Shown piece after piece: positions 56,246 through 64,000 of a stretch of DNA of 64,000 bases; position 1 is the first letter of the stretch; every line of letters starts with the position of its first letter. Made by a program: the position numbers and the translations under genes. The notes below the pieces were generated by a model. It did no database searches. It saw nothing but the letters and a program-made list of their open reading frames with translations, and was not told where the DNA came from. This stretch comes from Erythrobacter sp. (GTDB taxonomy: Bacteria > Pseudomonadota > Alphaproteobacteria > Sphingomonadales > Sphingomonadaceae). The DNA lies in the NCBI GenBank assembly GCA_025698865.1, contig JAILWQ010000004.1:1-64000 (forward strand), written 5' to 3'.

Positions 56246-57121
56246 TCAGCGCAGAAGCGAGAGAACGTTCTGCTGGCTCTGGTTCGCCTGGGCGAGCATG
56301 GCGCTCGAAGCCTGGCTGAGGATCTGCGACTTGGCGAGCGCGGTCGTCTCGGCCGAGTAATCGGTGTCCTCGATCCGCGAACGGGCGTCCGACAGGTTGG
56401 TGATGTTGTTGGCAAGCCCGTTCACCACGCTCTCGAGACGGTTCTGCGATGCACCCAATCCGGCACGAACATTTGAAATCTGTTCTAGAGCGGCATCAAA
56501 ATCGGCAAGACCGGGGACCTCAGCAGGATCGGCAGTGGAATCGCCGGCCATGCCATCTGGATCGGTAGCGGCGAGATCAACAATAACGGACAGCGCATTG
56601 GCTGCGTCGTCATTCGAGAGATCATCAATCGAAAGAGAAACCGTGTCCCCGGCGTTTGCGCCTGCTTGAATATCTACCTCAAGAGCTTCGCCGGCAGTAC
56701 CGTTGCCGGTAAAGAGCTTAGTTCCATTGAATTCACTCGTAGTGATGACGGAGCGGATCTGATCCGCAAGAGCATTCTGTTCTTTGTAAAGAGTCTGCTT
56801 GTCTTCGGGCGAGTAGGTTCCGTTGCCGCTTTGAACGCTTAGTTCGCGCATGCGCTGCAGCATGTTGGTTACTTCATTGAGCGCGCCTTCCGCGGTCTGC
56901 GCCATCGAAATGCCGTCGTTCGCGTTGCGGATGCCCTGGTTCATGCCGCGCACCTGCGAGGTCATGCTGGTGGCGATGGCGAGGCCGGCGGCGTCGTCCT
57001 TGGCGGAGTTGATGCGCTTGCCGGTCGACAGGCGTTCCATCGCGGTGCCCAGTGCCTTTCCGGCCTGGTTCGAGGCGTTCGAGGCCTTCAGCGCGCTGAT
57101 GTTGGTGTTGATCACGTTCAT
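56246..57121 (-). CDS. fliC: Flagellin
   Basis: The 291-residue protein has the conserved D0/D1 ends: [39 protein letters not shown] and [22 protein letters not shown], and C-terminal [20 protein letters not shown] and [13 protein letters not shown] short acidic, weakly conserved centre (about residues 135-205) gives it the size typical of alphaproteobacterial flagellins. It is the filament subunit. A sigma-54-like promoter is upstream at 57190-57203 and a terminator downstream. The divergent gene encodes a sigma-54 activator. Confidence 0.97.
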   Translation of the reverse strand: MNVINTNISALKASNASNQAGKALGTAMERLSTGKRINSAKDDAAGLAIATSMTSQVRGMNQGIRNANDGISMAQTAEGALNEVTNMLQRMRELSVQSGNGTYSPEDKQTLYKEQNALADQIRSVITTSEFNGTKLFTGNGTAGEALEVDIQAGANAGDTVSLSIDDLSNDDAANALSVIVDLAATDPDGMAGDSTADPAEVPGLADFDAALEQISNVRAGLGASQNRLESVVNGLANNITNLSDARSRIEDTDYSAETTALAKSQILSQASSAMLAQANQSQQNVLSLLR

Positions 57122-57189
57122 AGCGAAATCCCTTCTGATCTTCGGTTACTGCCCCCCTGGTCCGGATGCGGCAGCTGAGAACCAGACCG

Positions 57190-57203
57190 GCAAGCGCCCC
57201 GCC
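57190..57203 (-). promoter_or_regulatory. Sigma-54-like promoter of flagellin
   Basis: On the minus strand GG-CGGGGCGCTT-GC has the GG-N10-GC spacing of -24/-12 sigma-54 promoters; the -12 TTGC is intact. Predicted start is about 57 bases before the flagellin ATG. Confidence 0.6.
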
Positions 57204-57343
57204 GGCTTTAACCCCCCTCGATTTCGACCGTGGTTAACCAAATCTTCCATCCACGTAGTTCTACGAGGTCTAAAATTATCCAAGTGTTGGACGTGCAGGC
57301 TGCATTTGGCGGTTCGTCGCTAAGACACGCCACGGGGGCACGA

Positions 57344-58597
57344 ATGGACGGAATTACGAAAACCGCGAATTTTTCGCGGGCTCACGGAACGATCGATGCG
57401 CGGATGGCGGGAATTGCCTCGTCCCTGTTCATGGACCGACCGGTGACTCTGGCCGACGGAAGCGATCGCGCTTCGGACCTCGGCGGCCGTGCAATCCGCA
57501 TGGCGCGAGGCGACGTGCCCGCGATCGAGACCTCGGGCGCGGGCGGCACGATCACCTACAGCGATCCGATCGCCGAAAGCAGCATCGCCGCGCTCGTCGC
57601 GATGACCTATGCCGGCGAAGGCCCGGTCGCGGCCGATCCCGCATCGCTCTCGATCATCGCGCTCGCCGACCGCCTCGCCCGGACCGACATTCCGGTGCTG
57701 ATCAACGGGCCGACCGGCACCGGCAAGGAAGTGCTGTCGAATTTCATCCACCGCCGCAGCGAGCGTGCGGACAAGCCGTTCATCGCCGTCAATTGCGCCG
57801 CGATTCCCGAGACTATGCTCGAAGCCATGCTGTTCGGCCATGTGAAAGGCTCGTTCACCGGCGCCAACGCGGCCGGCGAGGGCTTCTTCCGTGCAGCCGA
57901 TGGCGGTACGCTGCTGCTCGACGAGATCGCCGAAATGCCGCTTTCGCTCCAGGCCAAGCTGCTGCGCGCACTTCAGGAAGGCGAAGTGGTGCCGATCGGG
58001 GCGACCCGTCCGGTCAAGGTCGACGTGCGCATCATCGCCTGCGCCAACCGCGATCTGCCGCACGAGGTTCAGGAAGGCCGCTTCCGCGCCGACCTTTACT
58101 ATCGCCTCAACGTCTTCCCCATCGAGATGCTGCCGCTGCGCGAACGCCGCGCGGACATCGCGCCGCTCGCCTTCGCCATGCTGCTGCGTCATTCGGCCAA
58201 GGGCCAGCGCACGCCGTGGATCGGCGATGCCGCTCTCGCTGCGCTGAACAACTACGCCTGGCCGGGCAATGTCCGCGAGCTGGAGAACGTGATGCGCCGT
58301 GCCCTTCTTCTCGCGCAGGGCTGCGCCACGATCGGGGTCGAGCACATCGTCTTCGACATGACCGCCCGCGCGGTCGAGAAGCCGGCCGAGCCCGAGATCG
58401 CCGCCGCGCCCGAAGGGTCGGCCAAGCTGTCGAAGATCGTCCAGATCTCCGAAGCGCGCGCGATCATGGACGCGCTCGAATCTGTCGGCGGCCACCGTGC
58501 CAACGCCGCCCGGGCGCTGGGCATCAGCGAACGCACCCTGCGCTATCGTCTCGCTTCCTTCCGTGAAGCCGGTATCGCCGTGGGGGCCGGACGATGA
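57344..58597 (+). CDS. flbD: Sigma-54-dependent flagellar regulator, FlbD/FleQ-like, without receiver
   Basis: The 417-residue protein has a divergent N terminus of about 105 residues with no receiver motifs, then the AAA+ sigma-54 interaction domain (Walker A NGPTGTGKEVLSNFIHRR, GSFTGA loop FGHVKGSFTGANA, Walker B GGTLLLDEIAEMP, DLYYRLNVFPI) and a Fis-type HTH (GGHRANAARALGISERTLRYRLA). It activates class II-IV flagellar genes, probably the sigma-54 promoters at 57190 and 63925. It is divergent from flagellin and coupled to fliE by ATGA. Confidence 0.92.
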   Translation: MDGITKTANFSRAHGTIDARMAGIASSLFMDRPVTLADGSDRASDLGGRAIRMARGDVPAIETSGAGGTITYSDPIAESSIAALVAMTYAGEGPVAADPASLSIIALADRLARTDIPVLINGPTGTGKEVLSNFIHRRSERADKPFIAVNCAAIPETMLEAMLFGHVKGSFTGANAAGEGFFRAADGGTLLLDEIAEMPLSLQAKLLRALQEGEVVPIGATRPVKVDVRIIACANRDLPHEVQEGRFRADLYYRLNVFPIEMLPLRERRADIAPLAFAMLLRHSAKGQRTPWIGDAALAALNNYAWPGNVRELENVMRRALLLAQGCATIGVEHIVFDMTARAVEKPAEPEIAAAPEGSAKLSKIVQISEARAIMDALESVGGHRANAARALGISERTLRYRLASFREAGIAVGAGR

Positions 58598-58959
58598 ACC
58601 CGGTCGGCGGCATCGGCGGCGGCGGATCGCTCGAGCAGATCATCGCCCTGCGCCAGCAGATCATCGACCGTTCGAAGGTCCTGCAGGAAGTTCATCAGCC
58701 CAAGTCCGCGAGCCCGACCGAAGCGACGGGCAGCGGCGCGCCGAGCTTCGGCGATTCGCTGCGGACCGCGCTCGACAACGTCAATTCGGTGCAGGCCGAA
58801 TCCAGCCGGATGACCACCGCCTACGAACGCGGCGAGGAAACCGATATCGCGAAGGTGATGCTCGCCCGGCAGGAAGCCGGCGTCGCTTTCGAGGCAACCC
58901 TCCAGGTGCGCAACAAGCTGCTGGCCGCGTACCAGGAAACCATGCGGATGGGGATCTGA
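58594..58959 (+). CDS. fliE: Flagellar hook-basal body protein FliE
   Basis: The 121-residue protein ends in the FliE signature: DIAKVMLARQEAGVAFEATLQVRNKLLAAYQETMRMGI. It links the MS ring to the rod and assists export. It overlaps the flbD stop and is three bases from fliF. Confidence 0.94.
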   Translation: MNPVGGIGGGGSLEQIIALRQQIIDRSKVLQEVHQPKSASPTEATGSGAPSFGDSLRTALDNVNSVQAESSRMTTAYERGEETDIAKVMLARQEAGVAFEATLQVRNKLLAAYQETMRMGI

Positions 58960-58962
58960 TAG

Positions 58963-60582
58963 ATGAACAGTCTGGTTCCAGCGGGTAATGCGGGGCCCGG
59001 TGCCCTGCTGCCTCTCGGCGGAGGGGCGGGATCGTTCGGCGAGCGGGTGAAGGGCTTCGCCGCGCAGCCTTCGGTCCGGAAGATGCTGCCCTGGTTCGCC
59101 GGGACGGCCGGGCTTGGCCTGATGGCGCTGACCTGGGCGGTGCTGTCACCCGCGCCGCAGCGGGTGCTCTATTCCTCTTTGGACGATGCCGAGCGCGCCA
59201 GCGTGGTCGCGACGCTCGACCAGGCGGGCATCGACTACACGATCGACAACAACAGCGGCGCGCTGACCGTGGGCGAGGACGATGTCTATCGCGCGCGGAT
59301 GCTGGTCGCTTCCGACGGTTCGCTCGGCGCGCCCGAAAGCGGGACCGACCTGATCGAGAACCTGCCGATGGGTGCCAGCCGCACGCTCGAGGGCGATCGC
59401 CTGCGCGCGGCGCAGGAACGCGAGCTGATGCTGACGATCATGGAGATCGACGGGGTCGAGGCGGTCCGCGTCCATATCGCCAAGGCCGAACGCTCCGTCT
59501 TCGTGCGCGAGGATGTGGCTCCGTCCGCCTCGATCATGGTGCGCATGGCGCGCGGGCGGCAATTGTCCTCCGGACAGGTGACCGCCATCGCCAATCTCGT
59601 CGCCGGTTCGGTGCCGGGCCTCGGCATCGATGCGGTCAAGGTCGTCGATCAGCACGGCAAGCTGCTGACCGAGGCACGCGATCCCAACAGCGGCCGCATG
59701 GATCTGCAGGCGCAGATGGAGGCCAAGCTCAACGCCCAGGTCGACCATCTCCTCGCGCCGATGTTCGGTAGCGACGCGTTCACATCGCAGGTGCAGGTCG
59801 ATCTCGACATGAATGAGGTGACCTCGGCGCGCGAAAGCTACGACAAGGACGGCACGGTCCGCCGCGAGACCACCCAGCAGTCGCAGTCCACCGGCGGGAC
59901 CGCCGGGGGGATACCCGGCGTGCTCGCGAACACGCCGCCCGCCGAGGGCGAGGCCCGTCAGGGCGCGCCCGAGGACTCGCAGGCCGCAGGCGCCGCGGAA
60001 GGCACGGGCGAGAGCAGCGCGACCCGGGTCTACGAGCTCGGCCGCGAGGTCTCGGTCTCGAACCTGTCGCCCGGCTCGATCAAGTATCTTTCAGTCGCGG
60101 TGGCGATCGATCAGGCGGCGCTGGCCAAGGCAAGCGCGGCGGACATCACCAAGGTCAAGGAACTGGTCAGCGCCGCCGTCGGCGCGCGCGAGGATCGCGG
60201 GGACAAGGTCACGGTGGTGATGCGCGCCTTCGAGAATGTCGAGACGGAAGAAGTTCCGTTCTACGAAACCAGCTGGTTCGGCATGGCGGTGCGCAACGGC
60301 GTGGCGATCCTCGCCGTGCTGCTCGTCCTGCTGCTCGCGGTTCGCCCGGCGATCAAGGCGTTGCGCCGCACGGATCAGGGCGGTGCCCCGTCCGATCAGG
60401 AGAATGACGTTCCGGTAATCCAGGGCGGGGAGATCACCGGCACCGCCGTGCCCTTCGACCGCGAGGCGCTCGACGGCCAGATCGAGCTTGCCCAGCGCAT
60501 CGCCCGGGAGAATCCCGATGATGCCGTCCTCGCGTTGAGGCGCCTGCTCGCCGAAGACCCGCGGGCGGGAGCCGCGGCATGA
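58963..60582 (+). CDS. fliF: Flagellar MS-ring protein FliF
   Basis: The 539-residue protein has two membrane segments (near residues 46-66 and 448-468) and the ring-building motifs in between: LLVAGIDY-type DQAGIDYTIDN, EGDRLRAAQERELMLTIMEIDGVEAVRVHIAKAERSVF and KVVDQHGKLLTE. The linker after residue 300 is Gly/Ala/Glu-rich. The C-terminal cytoplasmic tail contacts FliG. Its stop overlaps fliG by ATGA. Confidence 0.96.
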   Translation: MNSLVPAGNAGPGALLPLGGGAGSFGERVKGFAAQPSVRKMLPWFAGTAGLGLMALTWAVLSPAPQRVLYSSLDDAERASVVATLDQAGIDYTIDNNSGALTVGEDDVYRARMLVASDGSLGAPESGTDLIENLPMGASRTLEGDRLRAAQERELMLTIMEIDGVEAVRVHIAKAERSVFVREDVAPSASIMVRMARGRQLSSGQVTAIANLVAGSVPGLGIDAVKVVDQHGKLLTEARDPNSGRMDLQAQMEAKLNAQVDHLLAPMFGSDAFTSQVQVDLDMNEVTSARESYDKDGTVRRETTQQSQSTGGTAGGIPGVLANTPPAEGEARQGAPEDSQAAGAAEGTGESSATRVYELGREVSVSNLSPGSIKYLSVAVAIDQAALAKASAADITKVKELVSAAVGAREDRGDKVTVVMRAFENVETEEVPFYETSWFGMAVRNGVAILAVLLVLLLAVRPAIKALRRTDQGGAPSDQENDVPVIQGGEITGTAVPFDREALDGQIELAQRIARENPDDAVLALRRLLAEDPRAGAAA

Positions 60583-61631
60583 GCCTCGCTGTCGCACCCA
60601 CCCCCGTTCCCGGCCCCTCTATCGGTGGGCCCGCTCTGGGGGGCACCGACAAGGCCGCGATCATGGTGATGCTGCTGGCCGAAGAGGATGCCTCGAAGAT
60701 CCTCGGCCAGCTCACGCCCGACGAATTGCGCCAGCTTGCCGGCAGCATGTGCGGCATCGGCGAGGTCGAGCCGCAGGCGATCTCTGCCGCCATCGCCGGC
60801 TTCTCGCGCTCCACCGAACGCAGCGGCATCTCCGATCACGGCCGGGTGGACACCGTCCGCAAGCTGCTGACCGGCGCGGTGGGCGAGATCAAGTCCGACA
60901 GTCTGATGCGCCAGATCGCGCCGGAAGCCGAGGAAGCGAGCCTGCCCGCGCTCAGCCTGCTGCGCTGGCTGGATCCCAAGGTGATTGGCGAGATGCTGGC
61001 GGACGAACATCCGCAGGCGATCGCCGTGCTCCTGCTCCAGCTCGATCCCGACGTCGCCGCGGTCGCGCTGGCGGCGCTGCCCGAAGATTTGCACACGCCC
61101 GTTCTCCACCGCGTCGCGCGGCTGGGACCGGTCTCGCGCCAGGCGATCGAGATCCTTGAGGACACGCTCAACGCCAAGATCGCCAATCTGCACGGCTCTG
61201 TCCCCCTCACCATGGGCGGGATCAAGCACGCGGCCGAGATCATCAACCGCTCGCATCGCAGCTTCGAGAAGGCCGTGCTGCCCAAGCTCGGCAAGATCGA
61301 CAAGCAACTGGTCAAGGAACTCGAGAACGAGATGTTCAAGTTCGAGCATCTCTTCGCGCTCGACACCAAGATGACCGGCGTGCTTCTGCGCGAGGTCGAA
61401 AACGACATGCTGATCCTGGCGCTGAAGGGCCTGGAAGAGGGCCAGCGCGACCAGTTTTACGCCGCGATGTCCTCCCGCGCGGCCGACGGCCTGCGCGACG
61501 AGATCGACGCCAGCGGCCGGGTCAAGCGGGCCGAGGTCGAGGCCGCGCAGAAGAGCGTGGTCGCCATCGCCAAGCGCTTGATCGAACAGGGCGACCTGAT
61601 CATGGGCGAAGGCGACGAAGACTATGTCTAG
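60579..61631 (+). CDS. fliG: Flagellar motor switch protein FliG
   Basis: The 350-residue protein has the FliG N, M and C domains. Features are DKAAIMVMLLAEEDA, the EHPQAIAVLLLQLDPDVAAVAL segment containing the EHPQ motif, and the charged C-terminal torque helix region (LLREVENDMLILALKGLEE). It switches rotor direction and transmits torque. Overlaps fliF and fliH. Confidence 0.97.
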   Translation: MSLAVAPTPVPGPSIGGPALGGTDKAAIMVMLLAEEDASKILGQLTPDELRQLAGSMCGIGEVEPQAISAAIAGFSRSTERSGISDHGRVDTVRKLLTGAVGEIKSDSLMRQIAPEAEEASLPALSLLRWLDPKVIGEMLADEHPQAIAVLLLQLDPDVAAVALAALPEDLHTPVLHRVARLGPVSRQAIEILEDTLNAKIANLHGSVPLTMGGIKHAAEIINRSHRSFEKAVLPKLGKIDKQLVKELENEMFKFEHLFALDTKMTGVLLREVENDMLILALKGLEEGQRDQFYAAMSSRAADGLRDEIDASGRVKRAEVEAAQKSVVAIAKRLIEQGDLIMGEGDEDYV

Positions 61632-62202
61632 GATCGCCTACGCAGCGCTCGGCAAGCGGGGAAGCTTTGCCCGGGACAATCGCTATGCGAAACTGCCCGC
61701 AGAGACGGACGAACCCGACGATGATGGAGACGCCGCGGAAAAGGCCTATCGCGCCGGATACGAGGACGGGCAGGTTTCCGCGCAGGCCGATTTCGACGCG
61801 CGCCTCGCGGCGGAACGCGCGGCGCGAGGCGCGATCGAGCTGGCCTTCGCCCGTTTCGATGCCGAGAGCCAGCGCCTGCTGCGTGACCGCCTGCTGACGA
61901 CAGTCCAGACCCTGTGCGAGGAGGCGGTGCTTCCGCTCGCGCTCGACACCGACGGCCTCGCCCGCCGGGTGGAGGCCGCCGCCGCCATGCTTCAGCGCAA
62001 GCACGACCGGCGCGTGGTCCATCTCAATCCCGCCGATCTCGAACTCGTCCGCGACAATGTACCGCCCGAACTCGAACTGGTGCCGGACGGCAGCGTCGAA
62101 CGGGGCGGCCTGCGCGTGGAAACCGACGATGGCGGGGTCGAGGACGGGCCGCAGCAATGGCGCCGTGCGCTTGCCGAAGCCTTCGACACATGCACGCACT
62201 GA
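61624..62202 (+). CDS. fliH: Flagellar assembly protein FliH
   Basis: The 192-residue protein is a FliH-type stator of the export ATPase: low-complexity N terminus, a central helical part (KAYRAGYEDGQVSAQADFDARL), and a C-terminal domain with RVVHLNPADLELVRDN and GGLRVETDDGGVEDG. Assignment rests on order (between fliG and fliI) and these features. ATG 61624 lies inside the fliG end. Confidence 0.88.
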   Translation: MSRIAYAALGKRGSFARDNRYAKLPAETDEPDDDGDAAEKAYRAGYEDGQVSAQADFDARLAAERAARGAIELAFARFDAESQRLLRDRLLTTVQTLCEEAVLPLALDTDGLARRVEAAAAMLQRKHDRRVVHLNPADLELVRDNVPPELELVPDGSVERGGLRVETDDGGVEDGPQQWRRALAEAFDTCTH

Positions 62203-63521
62203 TCGACCGGACTCTGGCGAATATCGGGTCGACCTCGCTCGATCTGGCGGCGCGCCGTTTCGGCCGCGTGGTCGCCTGCGATGGCGGCTTGATCGAAGTT
62301 TCGGGCCTTGGCGTGCCGATCGGCACGATCTGCTCGATCGCGCAGGGTCACAACTCGGTCCACCGCGCCGAGACCATCGGGTTTCGCAACGGCCACACCA
62401 TGATGATGATGTTGGGCGACACGGTCCTGCTGCGCCCCGGCGCCGTCGTGAGGCCCGAGGGCACGCCCGGAATGCTGGGCGTCGGCACCGAATTCCTCGG
62501 CCGGGCGGTCGACGGCTCGGGCGAGCCGATCGATGGCGGCGCACCGGTTCTGGCTGGCGCGAGCTGGCCCGCCGGCGGCTACCGCGTCGGCGCGCTCGAC
62601 CGCTCGCGCGTCACCAAAATCTTCGACAGCGGCATCCGATCGCTGAACGCGCTCACCACTTTCGGGATCGGCCAGCGGGTCGGCATCATGGCCGGATCGG
62701 GCGTCGGCAAGTCGGTGCTGATGGACATGATCGTCGACAATGCGAAGGCCGATGCGGTGGTCGTCGGCCTGATCGGCGAACGCGCGCGCGAGGTCTCGGA
62801 TTTCGTCACCCGCCACATGGCGGGCGAGCGCGCGGCCAAGACCGCGATCGTGGCGGTTCCAGCCGACCACGCCGCCAATCTTCGCCTGCGCGGTGCGATG
62901 CTCGCGACCTCGATCGCCGAGCATCTGCGATCGCAGGGCAAGCGCGTCCTCCTGATCCTCGACAGCCTCACCCGTGTTGCCCATGCGGCGCGCGAGATCG
63001 GCATCCTGCTGGGCGAGCCGGGCGCGGCGCGGGGCTATCCCCCTTCTGCCCTCTCGACGATCACCAAGCTGATCGAGCGTGCTGGCAATTCCGGTCAGTC
63101 GGGTGGCGCGATCACTGGCGTCTACACCGTGCTCGCCGATGGCGACGACCAGAACGATCCGGTGGTCGACACGGCGCGCGCGATCCTCGACGGGCATATC
63201 GTGCTCTCGCGGGATCTCGCCCAGCGCGGGCAATATCCGGCGGTCGATGTCGGCGCATCGCTCAGCCGCGTGATGAACGATATCGTGCCGCCCGAGCACG
63301 CGACCGCCGCGCGGCGCTTCCGCGCGCTGAGCGCCAGCTACGAGGCCAATCGCGATCTCGTGATGATGGGTGCCTACCGCCAGGGTTCCGACCCGCTGCT
63401 CGACGAGGCGATCGCCATGCATCCGCGGATGAGCCAGTTCCTCTCGCAAGGCTATCGCGAGAGCATCGATCTCGCCACCGCGCAGCAGCAGCTCGTCGGT
63501 CTGGTGAACCATGACGCCTGA
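62190..63521 (+). CDS. fliI: Flagellar type III export ATPase FliI
   Basis: The 443-residue ATPase has Walker A MAGSGVGKSVLMDMIVDN, Walker B RVLLILDSLTRVAHAAREIG, the GEPGAARGYPPS loop and DDQNDPVVDTARAILDGHIVLSR. It dissociates chaperone-substrate complexes for flagellar export. The start overlaps fliH by 13 bases. Confidence 0.97.
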   Translation: MHALIDRTLANIGSTSLDLAARRFGRVVACDGGLIEVSGLGVPIGTICSIAQGHNSVHRAETIGFRNGHTMMMMLGDTVLLRPGAVVRPEGTPGMLGVGTEFLGRAVDGSGEPIDGGAPVLAGASWPAGGYRVGALDRSRVTKIFDSGIRSLNALTTFGIGQRVGIMAGSGVGKSVLMDMIVDNAKADAVVVGLIGERAREVSDFVTRHMAGERAAKTAIVAVPADHAANLRLRGAMLATSIAEHLRSQGKRVLLILDSLTRVAHAAREIGILLGEPGAARGYPPSALSTITKLIERAGNSGQSGGAITGVYTVLADGDDQNDPVVDTARAILDGHIVLSRDLAQRGQYPAVDVGASLSRVMNDIVPPEHATAARRFRALSASYEANRDLVMMGAYRQGSDPLLDEAIAMHPRMSQFLSQGYRESIDLATAQQQLVGLVNHDA

Positions 63522-63897
63522 GCGCAAGAAGCTGAAGCGCGCGCAGCTGATCCAGCGGATCCGCAGTGTCGAGCGCATGCAGTCCGCTCTGGCGGCAAGC
63601 GATGCCGAGGCGACCCGCACGCGCCTGTTCGGCGTCGCCGAACGCACCCGCAGCCTGGCGGCGCACTACGCCATGCGCGAGGACGACGCGGTGGGCGCCG
63701 ACCTGCGCAGCGGCAAGGCGATGCGTGACCAGTTGCAGAAGCTTTCCGAACTGAGCGAGAAACAGGCCGAGGAGGCGGAACTGCATTCGCAGGCCCGGCG
63801 CGAGGCGCTCGCCCAGTCCGACCTGCGGCTGCGCAAGGCTGGCGAGAACACGCGCGATCTCGTCCGCACCATCGTCGCCGGTCTGGAGAAAGGCTGA
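63511..63897 (+). CDS. fliJ: FliJ-like flagellar export protein
   Basis: The 128-residue protein is almost entirely helical and charged (coiled coil: RSGKAMRDQLQKLSELSEKQ, AELHSQARREALAQSDLRLRK), as FliJ, the central stalk of the export ATPase. Homology is weak by eye; position after fliI, with an 11-base overlap, supports it. Confidence 0.75.
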   Translation: MTPERKKLKRAQLIQRIRSVERMQSALAASDAEATRTRLFGVAERTRSLAAHYAMREDDAVGADLRSGKAMRDQLQKLSELSEKQAEEAELHSQARREALAQSDLRLRKAGENTRDLVRTIVAGLEKG

Positions 63898-63924
63898 CCC
63901 CTTTCGACACACACGGTCCGGCTT

Positions 63925-63940
63925 TGGCACGCTTCTTGAT
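63925..63940 (+). promoter_or_regulatory. Near-consensus sigma-54 promoter
   Basis: TGGCACG (63925-63931), four bases, then TTGAT (63936-63940) fits the -24/-12 consensus TGGCACG-N4-TTGC(A/T) with one change (A for C). It lies 30 bases before the next ATG. Confidence 0.85.
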
Positions 63941-63970
63941 AGATAGTCCGCGAATAACAGCGGACCATCC

Positions 63971-64000
63971 ATGAACATCTCTTTCAGCCTTCCAACCACG
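63971..64000 (+). CDS. Start of next flagellar gene (probably fliK), truncated by window end
   Basis: Ten codons, MNISFSLPTT, from ATG 63971 to the end of the window. It follows a strong sigma-54 promoter and fliJ; fliK (hook-length control) is commonly next in this order. Identity is inference. Confidence 0.5.
   Translation, partial: MNISFSLPTT

Overview
GENERAL. The window is GC-rich DNA (integrase region visibly lower) with tightly packed, mostly coupled genes. Gene content and protein style (TorF-type porin, COQ9, EipA/DUF1134, compact flagellar cluster with sigma-54 promoters, FepA-like receptor) point to an alphaproteobacterium of the order Sphingomonadales, most likely Erythrobacteraceae. 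That placement is an inference from content; no rRNA is present.

LAYOUT. 1-4331: wreckage of a three-tyrosine-recombinase module (large integrases A, B, C) and an IS3-family element. The IS orfA is interrupted exactly by a 2,057-bp segment whose ends, if joined, restore a complete 595-aa integrase C. The segment therefore looks like an integrated circle, opened inside integrase C. 4568-7313: ssb, feoB, feoA. 7373-16133: housekeeping genes (COQ9, ankyrin protein, Sco, YcgN, M48-like hydrolase, ribD, ribE, histidine phosphatase, GNAT, aromatic aminotransferase, EipA). 16134-16225: tRNA-Ser(GCU), then a secreted S9 peptidase.

19077-39251 is a self-contained catecholate siderophore locus: FepA-like TonB receptor, MFS exporter, and a seven-gene coupled operon making 2,3-dihydroxybenzoate (entC, entB, entA), activating it (entE), carrying it on a free-standing aryl carrier protein, and joining it to serine on an EntF-like C-A-PCP-TE synthetase. 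The serine specificity code is readable in the A domain, so an enterobactin-like DHB-Ser trilactone is predicted. The locus adds a secreted and a cytoplasmic esterase, an M20 amidohydrolase with a cytochrome b561, a FecCD permease, ATPase and binding lipoprotein, and a YncE-like beta-propeller. Fur-like boxes lie in front of the receptor, between exporter and entC, between binding protein and cytoplasmic esterase, and before feoA.

39306-47008: a Kdp potassium system on the minus strand in the order F-B-A-C-D-E (kdpB before kdpA). A palindromic array of 11-bp-spaced direct repeats, a good KdpE operator candidate, separates it from a divergent TorF-type porin gene. 48156-50181: cysQ and a CysN/CysC fusion lacking the GTPase domain. 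50393-56129: DEAD-box helicase; cyanide-insensitive bd oxidase cydAB with a 42-aa third subunit; KDPG aldolase; LuxR-type regulator with a degenerate receiver. 56246-64000: flagellin, a FlbD-like sigma-54 activator without receiver, fliE-F-G-H-I-J, and the first ten codons of a gene (probably fliK) behind a near-consensus sigma-54 promoter.
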